A stretch of 64,000 bases of DNA, taken from NCBI GenBank assembly GCA_022539475.1, contig VCMS01000284.1:1-64000 (forward strand), written 5' to 3'. Position 1 is the first letter of the stretch. Each line of letters starts with the position of its first letter. Below are positions 53,099 to 62,823 of this stretch, in pieces. The notes below the pieces were generated by a model, which saw only the letters and a list, made by a program, of their open reading frames with translations, ran no database searches and was not told the DNA's origin. The stretch comes from Gracilaria domingensis (taxonomy: Eukaryota; Rhodophyta; Florideophyceae; Gracilariales; Gracilariaceae). The position numbers were made by a program, and so were the translations under genes.

Positions 53099-56000
53099 TC
53101 AGCGTACAATACGGCACGAGCAGAAGTCATCTGTGTAGTACACATCACCACCGTTGATGTTGCCCAACGCGCGTTCGCCGGTGCCCAGCACAAACTTAGA
53201 ACCGTCCTTTGTGATATGCACCTCCGGCGAACATAGGGCCCACCACGGGTACCCCGGCCACGTGAGCTCGAGCCCGTCGATGGTACGCTGCCACGCGGCG
53301 TGACGTGATGTGAGCGCACACTCCCAGCCATCGCCGTTCCATGCCCACAGCCGTTGCATTTCTCTGTCACCCGACACCACCCGGCTGCCGTCCGCGTTCA
53401 CCACAACACGAAGCACCGTGCGCACATGGCCTTGGAGCGGTTGGCCGACGGCGTTGCCACTTTCACCATCCCACACGCGCACCGTTCTGTCCCTGGAGCC
53501 TGACACAATGCGAGTGCAGTCCGCGCTTACATCCACGCACGTCACATACTCTGTGTGACCTCGGAGCGGTTGGCCAACGACTTCGCCGCTCTCAGTGTCC
53601 CACACGCGCACCGTTTTGTCCCGAGAGCCTGACACGATGCGGGTGCCGTTCGCACTTACAGCCACGCACGACACCTTCTTTCTGTGACCTCGAAGCGCTT
53701 CCCCAACGGCGCTCCCGCTTTTGGCGTCCCACACACGCACAGTTTTGTCAACCGAGCCAGACACAATGCGACGGCCGTCCGCGCTCAAAGCTACGCATGA
53801 CACCTCGTCTCTGTGTCCTTTGAGCGGTTGCCCGACGGCCTTATCGTTTTCAGCGTCCCAAGCAAACACAGAGTCGCCCACAGGGTCAGGTACGACGTGA
53901 ATGCCGCCAGCACTTACAACCGAGCAAATGACTTCGTTTCTGTTACCTCGCATCGGCTTCCCGACGGCGTTGCTGCCTTCCGCTTCCCACACACGCACCT
54001 TTTTATCCAGAGAGCCAGATACGATGCGCGTTCCATCTGAACTTACGGCTACACACTGCACATGGTTCTTGTGAGCTTCCACTGGCTTCTCGACGGCGTT
54101 ATTGCTTGCAGCGTCCCAAAAACGCACAGTCATGTCTTCTGAGCCAGAAACGACGCGAGTTCCATCCTCAGTAAGAGCGACGCACCATACCCAGCCTTTG
54201 TGACCTTTGAGCGGTTGTCCGACGGCATTGCCGCTCTTGGCGTTCCACACACGCACCGTACCATCCCGAGAGCCAGACACGATGTGAGTACCGTTCGCGC
54301 TAATGGCTAAGCACTTCACTTGAGCCGTGTGCCCTTCAAGCTCCTGCGAGACGGTGGTGCCGCTTTCAGGCTCAAATACATGCACCGTGTCGTCAAACAA
54401 GCAGAAGACGATGAGATTGCCATCCGCGCTAGTAGCTACGCGCTTCACCCACCTGTTGGGTCCTTGGAGCTGCTGCCCGACCGCGTTCCCACTTGTAAAG
54501 TCCCAAACACGCACCGTTTTGTCGTCTGACCCAGACACGATGCGAGTTCTGTTCGTATTCACAGCTACGCACATCACACCGCGTGTGTGACCTCGGAGCG
54601 GCTTCCCGACCGCTTTTCCGCTAACTGTGTCCCATATCTGAATAGTGTGACCTTTTGTCTCGCACGCAAGCAGAGCTCCATCCGCGCAAAACTCGATGAA
54701 TCTTCTGTGAGTAGCACACTCGTGTGCTACAACCTCCTCGCAAACTCCAGTTCCCCTGTTCCACGCAAAAATTCGTCCATCATCGTACGCAGTCACAACC
54801 CTTCTTTGATCTGGCGAGAACGAAGCACACAGCATTTCTCCAAACTCCTCTCTGGTCTTCTGGAGCTTGTTCTCTTCGTAGTATTCCTTTGATGTATCGT
54901 ACCTTCCAACATGCAACACATCGCCATGTTCTTCAGACAACAAAACCCAAATAGCTTCGCGCTCCATGTGCGTACACAACACACTACCCTTAACGTTGAG
55001 AACTCGCAGTGCACACAAACCCGCCTGCTCCAACACTCCTTCAGAAGCTTTCAGCCATGGCTTCGGTGCACTCCTCTCCATCCTCTCCACGAAATCCCTG
55101 GTCAGCTCGCTCCGCGTTGCGTGCCACAACAACCGCCCATGCACCTGAAACCAACCCTCTTCCTCACGCCGGTTCTTGTTGACAAACAATGCCCCCATTC
55201 TGGTAGCTCGTCCAATCATTTCCAAATGCTCTTTTCGTAGAGTCGATTGCGAAGAATGATTGCTGCAAACAGCCTTTCCATGACCCAAGTCGTCTTCCAC
55301 ACTAAGGATTCCGCCCTCAACAAGTCGCTTCACAATCCACTGCGGTTGTGACAGTAACCACACCAACTGCTCTCCATATCCTGCGTTTCGTAGTAATCTA
55401 CAAAGGTTGTTGTGCATATACCCGTCATCTCTATCATTCCACCACTCGTGAAGAAGCTCCTGTCGCGTAGTGCCGTGATCTTGTACGGATGGCAACTCAT
55501 CATCTACCCTCTTCATTCCATTAGACAACAAATAATTCCACACAAGCGTTTTAAAGAACACGCTTCTCTCACTCGCTCCTCCAGCTTTGCGCTTAGCGAT
55601 ATCTAGTATCAAGTCATGCAACTTGACAGAGACAGAACCATCGATTATCGACTGTTGCAAAATGGAAACATCAGCAAACGATTTGACCACACTTCTGGTC
55701 GCTCGTATAGTGTCAAACTTCCATAGCTTTTGCAGCATCTCTACAGGCACAGATTGCTGCTTTTGAAGCACACAAAAACTCCGAAACCAGTACTCAAACT
55801 TTTCATGTCCATGGCGTTTCTTAAGGACTTCAAGAGATAACCCCACAATATTTGGTAGTATACCATAAGCATCAGATTCCTCTTCCATCAAATCCGTTCT
55901 TTGCGAAACAACGTCGCGATGGAACTCGGACCATGCGTTCTCTTTAATCAAGCAATTACGGGCATACTCCCCCACCGAACTCCCAACAATGCCAAGCCCA

Positions 56001-57343
56001 AGAGGAAGCCCTTGGCACAATGTCAGAAAATATTTGAATGCCACTTCGTTCTTATCATTCAGCACCGTAGTCTGTTCAAAGCGCGCATGCGTCATCAACA
56101 TTTGCCGCGCCAGTTCCCCATCCGCGTCCTGTTCCGTGAACTCAATCTCTGTGTTTGCCAGCTTTAAAAAATGTTTGTCTCTTGTTGTGTACACCACTCT
56201 ACTCTTCTCGTTCACCATCAGCCCAAGATCTGTCAACAAGCGACAATCTATTCCATTCAACTCCCAAATATCATCTACAAGCAACAGGCATGCCTGTGAA
56301 CCAAACCATTTTGAAGCCTTCCGACATGCTTCTTGAACAGACTTGCACGTCCTTATCTCACTTGATAGCTTCCCGCCCCCTGTGCAATCAACTGCATGTG
56401 CGATACCCTCAATAACCGTCGATACCGTAGCATTGTTTCCAAGTTGAATGTAAAGAATACCACCTGAAAACACCTCCTGGATTTCATTCTCTTGAGCAAG
56501 TCCTCTCAAAGCACACATCTTACCAACACCTCCTTTTCCAATGGCTACAACAGCAGCAATTCGGCTCTCGCTAGCCTTCAAAATCTCTGCCTTTAATCTT
56601 CCCTCACATGTTTTAGGCGAATCATAGTCCAACTTTAATCGAGGTGGATTTAGAGGCACCATCGAACATGGAGAGTATAACATATCTCCTCGTGCAGATT
56701 GATCAACTACCATTGCCTGAATTCCTGCTCTCAACCGAGATGTGTCTATTCCAAGGTGCTTCAAGATGCTTTTCTCAATGTGTCCGAGGAAGTATTCCCT
56801 CGTAGGGAGCATATCCGGTCTGTTCGAGTTGGATGCACCACAGTTGTTCTCGATGCTCCATACTTTTGCGGCAGTGTGCAGTGCATCTTTTATCTCTTTG
56901 ATTTGTATTGAGCCGTCCCAAAGACGCTGAGTTAGTCCCCATTTACGAAAGACGCTGCTATAAGTATCGAAAATGGTCCAATCACGGCACTCGCGAGTGC
57001 TAAACCGGTAAAAGATGGGGATAAGTGTTGGTGGAGTCTGGTTGTGATCCATGGCGTGGTCAAAACGTCGAACGAATGCCATTAGTTCACTCATGGTCCA
57101 TTCCTTCGCCACGAATTCAGGGCTCATGATGAAGATGCCTGTGGGTGCGGTATTCATTGCGTCTATCATGACTTGAGGGCAATCGTCGCCGAGACGGAAC
57201 GACTCGTCGTCGAAGAAAACGGAGAGCCCATCGCGGCTAAGGCGCTCATACAGCGGTCGGGCGATTGTTTCCTTGTCTTCGCCAGCATGGCTGAGAAAGA
57301 TTTGAAACTGTGGTGTGCGCGAAGAAGATGCGTCGTGCGACAT
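53099..57343 (-). CDS. TIR-NB-ARC-WD40 receptor, copy 2 (1414 aa)
   Basis: ATG at 57343 (MSHDASSSRTPQFQIFLSHAGEDKE), matching the start of copy 1; TGA at 53099, also conserved. TIR: residues 12-140, with FFDDESFRLG, FIMSPEF and EWTMSELMAF. NB-ARC: about 250-600, with Walker A GKGGVGKM at 269-276, Walker B LLLVDDIW at 353, VVYTTRDKHFL, GLPLGLGIVG at 445 and LHD at 575. A helical region with a run identical to copy 1 follows. About 12 WD40 repeats (838-1340, such as TRIVSGSDDKTVRVWD) form a likely propeller sensor. The Walker A Thr/Ser that coordinates Mg is Met (ATG for ACG), so nucleotide hydrolysis may be impaired. Intracellular sensor by family likeness; ligand unknown. Confidence 0.9.
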   Translation of the reverse strand: MSHDASSSRTPQFQIFLSHAGEDKETIARPLYERLSRDGLSVFFDDESFRLGDDCPQVMIDAMNTAPTGIFIMSPEFVAKEWTMSELMAFVRRFDHAMDHNQTPPTLIPIFYRFSTRECRDWTIFDTYSSVFRKWGLTQRLWDGSIQIKEIKDALHTAAKVWSIENNCGASNSNRPDMLPTREYFLGHIEKSILKHLGIDTSRLRAGIQAMVVDQSARGDMLYSPCSMVPLNPPRLKLDYDSPKTCEGRLKAEILKASESRIAAVVAIGKGGVGKMCALRGLAQENEIQEVFSGGILYIQLGNNATVSTVIEGIAHAVDCTGGGKLSSEIRTCKSVQEACRKASKWFGSQACLLLVDDIWELNGIDCRLLTDLGLMVNEKSRVVYTTRDKHFLKLANTEIEFTEQDADGELARQMLMTHARFEQTTVLNDKNEVAFKYFLTLCQGLPLGLGIVGSSVGEYARNCLIKENAWSEFHRDVVSQRTDLMEEESDAYGILPNIVGLSLEVLKKRHGHEKFEYWFRSFCVLQKQQSVPVEMLQKLWKFDTIRATRSVVKSFADVSILQQSIIDGSVSVKLHDLILDIAKRKAGGASERSVFFKTLVWNYLLSNGMKRVDDELPSVQDHGTTRQELLHEWWNDRDDGYMHNNLCRLLRNAGYGEQLVWLLSQPQWIVKRLVEGGILSVEDDLGHGKAVCSNHSSQSTLRKEHLEMIGRATRMGALFVNKNRREEEGWFQVHGRLLWHATRSELTRDFVERMERSAPKPWLKASEGVLEQAGLCALRVLNVKGSVLCTHMEREAIWVLLSEEHGDVLHVGRYDTSKEYYEENKLQKTREEFGEMLCASFSPDQRRVVTAYDDGRIFAWNRGTGVCEEVVAHECATHRRFIEFCADGALLACETKGHTIQIWDTVSGKAVGKPLRGHTRGVMCVAVNTNRTRIVSGSDDKTVRVWDFTSGNAVGQQLQGPNRWVKRVATSADGNLIVFCLFDDTVHVFEPESGTTVSQELEGHTAQVKCLAISANGTHIVSGSRDGTVRVWNAKSGNAVGQPLKGHKGWVWCVALTEDGTRVVSGSEDMTVRFWDAASNNAVEKPVEAHKNHVQCVAVSSDGTRIVSGSLDKKVRVWEAEGSNAVGKPMRGNRNEVICSVVSAGGIHVVPDPVGDSVFAWDAENDKAVGQPLKGHRDEVSCVALSADGRRIVSGSVDKTVRVWDAKSGSAVGEALRGHRKKVSCVAVSANGTRIVSGSRDKTVRVWDTESGEVVGQPLRGHTEYVTCVDVSADCTRIVSGSRDRTVRVWDGESGNAVGQPLQGHVRTVLRVVVNADGSRVVSGDREMQRLWAWNGDGWECALTSRHAAWQRTIDGLELTWPGYPWWALCSPEVHITKDGSKFVLGTGERALGNINGGDVYYTDDFCSCRIVR

Positions 57344-57996
57344 AGTCACATAGCTACAGTACTTCTTTTCAGAAAATTGGGGTTGCACTGTGAGCAATGC
57401 TCTGCTCACTGAGCATCAGGGAAACGGTGGGCAGAAGCTTGACTGAGAGTGGATGCGGAGAATCGCTGACCGTGGTTTGCGCAATTATGAGTGAAACAAC
57501 GTGATGCTGTGGACGACCGGAAGCTCCGGAGTTTGCGCTACGGCATACGTGAGAGCAGGCGCCAACTGTAACTACACATGTACATGTACCGTCGTGCACG
57601 CAAAGTCGGCCACTACGAGTTCCCGAATTGACTCCCTCATGAGACGCCCAGCGACAGAGTTCAAACACTGTCGGAAGGAACGAGCTGGCTCAACCTATGT
57701 GAAAACGCCATTTTGGTGACGGCGCCGGCGGTTACAGCCAAAGGGGGCAAAAACAATGAAAATAAAGTTTGCTCTCGTAGAGTACCAGTCCAATCGGACG
57801 AAGAAGCACTAGCCAAATATAAGCTTACGTAGATAGAGTGCGGCAGAAGCCAAACAACAAAGCACGAACACAAGAACAGAAGAGGGATACCAAACGATAG
57901 GCGAGAAGATAAAGAAGAACAAACAAGGATAATATATGTAATGAGATATGAATAGAAATGTGTCACAACTGGACAATGAAAAGAGAGACCTGTGCT
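57344..57996. other. Upstream flank of receptor copy 2
   Basis: No gene supported. About 57475-57590 resembles 46020-46135 upstream of copy 1, marking the end of the duplicated unit. The remainder is AT-rich. Confidence 0.5.
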
Positions 57997-58491
57997 CTAA
58001 TAGATAGTATTGTTCTTCTTCCTAAGGGTCGCACGATGGCGACGGCTTCTGTAGTGCACACGCAGATCGTGAGCTTCGGAGAACTTGATGTCACAAACCT
58101 CGCAGTGGATGTCCTGCTCGGTGTAGTTGGCGCGACGTACGGCTCTACGATGGCGTCGGCCTGCTTGGTGAACTTCAAGCTGGCGTTGACTCTGAACCTT
58201 AATGTCGCAGACGCGGCAGCGCTTTAGGATTTGCTTACGTGGCGGGGGGTTACGACGGCGCTTCTCCTTCTGGTGGGCTACACGAAAGATGTGGCGCTCG
58301 CGTGGCCCGTCAAGAGGCTGAACAGCCGACTTCTTTATCTGAGGAACGGGATCGGGGACTTCTTCTATACGCTCGTCCGGATCGACCACGGACGAATACT
58401 CGCTGGATGAAACGATAGACCTTGGCACTTGATGTGAAACAAACGAAACGTTAGTAGTCACACAAAATGCCAAAAGAGTAGCTGTAGACAA
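57997..58491 (-). CDS. Protein with two U1-like C2H2 zinc fingers (about 164 aa)
   Basis: The frame ends at 57997 and has no ATG; it is open upstream to a TAA near 58527, so the start must be in another exon or be non-canonical. The start of the frame is hydrophobic (TATLLAFCVTTNVSFV). The middle is basic (KEKRRRNPPPRKQILKR). Two fingers follow: CRVCDIKVQSQRQLEVHQAGRRH and CEVCDIKFSEAHDLRVHYRSRRH, C-x2-C-x12-H-x5-H with Arg-rich tails, the U1/matrin/JAZ type that often binds double-stranded RNA. Tandem similarity of the fingers argues for a real gene. Confidence 0.55.
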   Translation of the reverse strand: MSTATLLAFCVTTNVSFVSHQVPRSIVSSSEYSSVVDPDERIEEVPDPVPQIKKSAVQPLDGPRERHIFRVAHQKEKRRRNPPPRKQILKRCRVCDIKVQSQRQLEVHQAGRRHRRAVRRANYTEQDIHCEVCDIKFSEAHDLRVHYRSRRHRATLRKKNNTIY

Positions 58492-58529
58492 CCTACTCTT
58501 GAACGATTGCCTCAGGGCCGTAGGTTAAG

Positions 58530-59660
58530 GACAACCTTACGCTGTATCACACAGTGCGTCTAGCAACAACAGGTGCAAAGCAACACTATGTGAGGAACAG
58601 AATCGCAACGCGAAAGAACCAGCAAAACCAGGGACCAAGGCCGAAACGGGAAGCAATAGAACGGATGCAGGCAGCAGAAGGCCGCCAAACAGCAAGAAAC
58701 GGGGAACAAACGAAGATGACAACAACAACGGTAGTTCGGGCAAGACAGAATGGCAGATAGACCAACAACAGCGAAAGACACCAACGAAGGGAACAAAAGA
58801 GACAAGAAAGGCCAAACAAAGCGGATAATGAAAGGCAGAGTCACGCCTGCACAAGGCTAACCCAATGGAAGGGTGGTGCAGACGCTTTGCCTACTCACAC
58901 AGGACGAGCCCAGACAGAGGGTCAGTGTGAGTGGCAGTGAGCGAGGGAGGGCGGTGAGACCAGGCCGCCAAGGGGAGAAGTAGAGAGAGAAGTAGGGGAT
59001 GAGGAAAGGTTGAGGACGACAAAGGGAAAAGGAGAGAGGTTGGAAGGTTGTGGGGGGGGTGGAGGGGGGAGGTCGTCGAAGGGAAGTGGTCTGGCCGGAG
59101 TTGAGTCGGAGGCGACTGCTCCGGCCCTTTTATGCACAACCGCACCGTCGATTCCAGGCGGGAATCGACGGTACGGTTGGCTTGGCCAATGGATGCGTTG
59201 TATCTACCGTACTAGCCTATAAGAGGCGTAGGTGGTAGATACTTTAAGCGCATATGCCGCCACAGGGGGCGCCTACGCAACGCAGTACACAGCGTGGAAT
59301 GCACGTGTATTTGCGCAAGCGCAGGCGCCTCCTGTGGGTGACCACGAATTTGGCAATTGACAGCCGATGAGGTCGGGTGGTCAGCGTTGGAGCGCTCTCT
59401 GCCACTTAAGTAGACAATCTCATGTCGCCCTGCTTGTAGTGCGGCGCCTCCTGGCCACACGCAAGGTAGATTCTGCGTAGAAAACTAACTAAACCTAAGA
59501 TAGGATTAACTATAATAAAGCATTTTTAAACTATATTCTGTATTACCGCTGCGTTGGGCACAACGCAGGAGTGTAGACACGCACACCTGTCCGTGTACCG
59601 TTTGACGGGCCACACACCACCAAACCCAAACGACGCTACGCCGGGCGTCGTAAGTACTGG
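58530..59660 (-). other. Probable LTR and 3' region of gypsy element 3
   Basis: No protein-like frame. On the minus strand GCATAAAAGG (59126-59135) looks like a TATA box. Just upstream is a perfect 12-bp-arm hairpin (ACCGTCGATTCC and GGAATCGACGGT with a short loop, about 59145-59173). Position directly downstream of pol suggests the 3' LTR, but only one copy is in the window, so its ends cannot be set. Confidence 0.4.
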
Positions 59661-59661
59661 G

Positions 59662-62600
59662 CTAATTCTCGGTGGTGTAGTGGAAGAGAAAGGGTACTGC
59701 TAGCTTCTCTGGGTCGGGGGTGTAGCTGAGTATCCGAGCGATTCCTGTGCGAGCATAGTGCGAAATATGGTCCTGAGTCTCTTGTATGTAGAATTGCGAT
59801 TCTGGGAGATGCCCATGCAAGGAGACTGCATGGTGGTAAAGATATACTGCGAATTCTGGCTCGATATTGCTGCCGTAGTTCTGGTGCACACGTCGAAATA
59901 ATGTTCTTAAGATAGATCCTCCTCTACGACTCAAGAACGGGCCCGAGATTGAGAACAGGGCGAGTGAGGCATGCGTCAGCGTCCAGGTAACCCTTTCCAC
60001 CTCCGGGATAGAGACGTTCAAAGGGCTAAGCCATGAATGTATGCTTTTCCCTCCAATGATAAAGTGACACGAGAGGTGGGGTGCAGTGAGGATATTGTAG
60101 TCAACGCGGAGTGGCATTACAGTGATCTGAGTGGGATATGGGACAGGGGTGTCTTCGCCTTCCGTAATAGTGGCTACCACCTCGTCCTGCAGATGAACTG
60201 GTCGGCGATGATACCGCTTGAGCCGGCGGGCGTGGACCCCTTCTCTAGTGTAGCGATTATGAGGGGACACTAGGACATATCGGGGGTGCCTGGCCTTAAC
60301 CACCTTACAGGGTCCGTAGAATTTTGACTGAAAGGCAGGCCATTTCACGTTGGGATTCAGAGCCTTCCCATGTATCACCAAGACCTCATCACCGACGTTG
60401 AACCGGTGCCCGGACTTGGGGTCGTCTTGTCGATTGGGTTGAGATAGAACTCTGGAAGCTCTGCCTGCGGAATTTGCAAGTAGTTCATGATGACGATTAG
60501 TGGGGGTTGGATCTACGATGAGCGGGGGTAGGTCGTCTGAGCTCATCCGCGGGACTGTGCCATACATGAGCTCAAAAGGAGAAAACCCGCCACCCAGCCG
60601 GCGCCTCCTGTATCCGTAAAGTATTTGCTCGAGGGCTTCATCCCATTCTTGTCCCTTATTGAAGATTGTCTTGGCAATCGATTTCTTGATGGTTCCAACC
60701 ATTCTTTCAGCACGGCCATTAGACATAGGGGCATAGGCCATGGTGGGCTTGAGGGATATCTTCTTACTTTCCATGTATGCCTCGACTGCCTTGGCTTTGA
60801 AGGAACTGAAGTTGTCGGACACGATCGTCAGCGGGGGACCAAACGGGGAAACGATCTGAGATCGAACAAAGTGAATGACGGTGGTAGAGGTCTGATTACC
60901 GTAGGCCGCGGCAATAGGCCATCCTGTTATGTGTTCTACACCAATCAGAGCAAAACGGTTGCCATTCTTGGTAGCCGGAAGAGGACCGGCGAAGTCCACA
61001 GAGAATGTATGAAATAGGCCAGTCAATGGGGCTCTTTGTCCTGGCCGGTACTTAAGCAGGGGTGTTGTGAACTGACACCCATCACAACTGCGAACATATG
61101 AAACGATGTCGGGGTACATTCCAGGCCACCAGAATCGGAACTGGACCAGATCCTTAGTAGCCTCCAAGTCCCAATGTCCTATGTCATCATGAAAGGATGA
61201 GAGGATGCCACGGCGCTTGCTTACAGAGGGTACCATTCTTAATCCTTTCTTGGTACGGCGATAGAGGAGACCTCCCCAAAGGAAGAACTTTTTCGCATTC
61301 CTCTTAATCAAAGCGCGGATCTTAGGGTCTTCTTCAGGAAAAGAAAAGGCGGCAAGGTACAACTTGATGTGCGCGCAGAAGGGCTCCAAGTCATAGACCT
61401 CGTCCGTTGCATTCAGTACAACAGACACGTCATCATCCGGCTCCGGTGGATCCCCAACGGCAAAGCGAGAGAGATAGTCGGCAGCCCGATTCTTATCGCC
61501 AGATCTATAGACTATAACGAACTCGTATTCCGCTAGCAGGTCCATCCATCGGGCTAGGCGCCCGTGAATGTCCTTCTTTTGGAATGCATACTTCAGAGCT
61601 TGGTGGTCCGTAACAAGCTCAAAGGGGAGACCTCCGAGTAGATACATGCGAAACTTTTTCAAGGCAAAGACCACGGCTAGGGCCTCTTTCTCGCAAGTAG
61701 AATACTTTCGCTCGGCGGCATTAAGCGTGCGACTGGCAAATTGAATTGGGTGATACATTCCGTCCTCTTTCTTTTGTGACAGAACGGCACCAAGCGCGAC
61801 TGAAGAAGCATCGGTTTCAACTCTAAAAGGCTTCTCAAAGTCGGGAAATGCTAAGACCGGCGGGGAAACTAACTTTCCCTTTAGATCATTAAACGCTGTC
61901 TTCATCTCATTGGTGAAATTCAGCTTTCCCTTCCCTGTAGTGGCAGCATGCAATACTGCTGACGTATTTGCGAAATCCTTTATGAACCTTCGATAATAAC
62001 TGGCTAGACCGAGAAAACTTCGGAGCTCGGTTACCGTCGATGGTTCGGGGGCCTTTTGGATGACGTCGATCTTGTCTTGATCAACCGAAGTGCCCTCCTT
62101 GTCGATGACGTGACCAAGCAGTTTGATACGGGGCTGTGCAAAATCACATTTGGATATTTTTATCTTCAGACCATGACTTGCAAGGATCTCGAGCACCCTG
62201 GTTAGGTGGTACAAATGTTCTTCCAGGCTTCTCGAGAAGATGACAACGTCGTCTATATAGACGCGAGCAAACTCCACCCCATGAAGGACCGCGTCCATCA
62301 TCCTTTGAAACGTGGCTGGGGCATTCATGAGACCAAAAGGCATGACTTCAAATTGGAAGGTTCCCCGACGACAAACAAAAGTCGTCATTTCTTTGCAGTC
62401 AGGGGCCATACGCACCTGCCAGTATCCGGAGAAAAGGTCTAGGGTCGTGAAGAACGAACAACCACCCAAATCGTCAAAGATCTGTTCCATGTTTGGTAGG
62501 GGCCACCTGTCGGGCGTCATGACCTGGTTCAGACCCCGATAGTCGACACAGAATCGGGGCTTTCCATCCTTCTTATGTGCGATGACAACTGGGAAGGACC

Positions 62601-62823
62601 AAGGAGAGGTGGACGGCTTGATGATCCCGGCGGACAACATTTTGTCAACCTCTTTCCGAACAACGTCGTCATGCTTTGGGGGTAGCCTTCGGACCTTCGA
62701 ATGAATTGGGGTCCGGACACTGAGGTCAAACCTGTGCGTTACCGGCACGTCAGAGGGCCTAAGATCATACAAGGACCATGCTATGACATTCAAGTTATCC
62801 AGAACAGCGAGGAGGTCCACCGT
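59662..62823 (-). CDS. pol: Gypsy 3 pol: reverse transcriptase, RNase H, integrase and C-terminal extension
   Basis: Open for about 1052 codons. RT: PSTSPWSFPVVIAHKKDG, RFCVDYRGLNQVM, FFTTLDLFSGYWQV, MPFGLMNAPATFQRMMD and an intact VYIDDVVIFSR. RNase H: FRVETDASSVALGAVLSQ and LVTDHQALKYAFQKKDIHGR. Integrase: zinc site HDDIGHWDLEAT and CDGC; DDE regions FSVDFAGPL, IVSDNFSSF and NGRAERMVG; C-terminal domain up to VHARRLKRYHRR. About 200 further residues with no recognised domain follow (LSCHFIIGGKSIHSWLSPLN and on). All catalytic residues I can see are present. The start lacks an ATG because the frame is entered by a shift near 62823. Confidence 0.9.
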   Translation of the reverse strand, partial: TVDLLAVLDNLNVIAWSLYDLRPSDVPVTHRFDLSVRTPIHSKVRRLPPKHDDVVRKEVDKMLSAGIIKPSTSPWSFPVVIAHKKDGKPRFCVDYRGLNQVMTPDRWPLPNMEQIFDDLGGCSFFTTLDLFSGYWQVRMAPDCKEMTTFVCRRGTFQFEVMPFGLMNAPATFQRMMDAVLHGVEFARVYIDDVVIFSRSLEEHLYHLTRVLEILASHGLKIKISKCDFAQPRIKLLGHVIDKEGTSVDQDKIDVIQKAPEPSTVTELRSFLGLASYYRRFIKDFANTSAVLHAATTGKGKLNFTNEMKTAFNDLKGKLVSPPVLAFPDFEKPFRVETDASSVALGAVLSQKKEDGMYHPIQFASRTLNAAERKYSTCEKEALAVVFALKKFRMYLLGGLPFELVTDHQALKYAFQKKDIHGRLARWMDLLAEYEFVIVYRSGDKNRAADYLSRFAVGDPPEPDDDVSVVLNATDEVYDLEPFCAHIKLYLAAFSFPEEDPKIRALIKRNAKKFFLWGGLLYRRTKKGLRMVPSVSKRRGILSSFHDDIGHWDLEATKDLVQFRFWWPGMYPDIVSYVRSCDGCQFTTPLLKYRPGQRAPLTGLFHTFSVDFAGPLPATKNGNRFALIGVEHITGWPIAAAYGNQTSTTVIHFVRSQIVSPFGPPLTIVSDNFSSFKAKAVEAYMESKKISLKPTMAYAPMSNGRAERMVGTIKKSIAKTIFNKGQEWDEALEQILYGYRRRRLGGGFSPFELMYGTVPRMSSDDLPPLIVDPTPTNRHHELLANSAGRASRVLSQPNRQDDPKSGHRFNVGDEVLVIHGKALNPNVKWPAFQSKFYGPCKVVKARHPRYVLVSPHNRYTREGVHARRLKRYHRRPVHLQDEVVATITEGEDTPVPYPTQITVMPLRVDYNILTAPHLSCHFIIGGKSIHSWLSPLNVSIPEVERVTWTLTHASLALFSISGPFLSRRGGSILRTLFRRVHQNYGSNIEPEFAVYLYHHAVSLHGHLPESQFYIQETQDHISHYARTGIARILSYTPDPEKLAVPFLFHYTTEN

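Noticed and set aside
57344-57409. Upstream extension of receptor copy 2 to 57409
   Set aside because: It would need a GTG start. The ATG at 57343 matches the start of copy 1 exactly.
58554-58860. Plus and minus frames at 58.55-58.86 kb as genes
   Set aside because: The minus frames are hydrophobic shadows of a Lys/Arg-rich plus frame, and neither has a recognisable domain or neighbour context.
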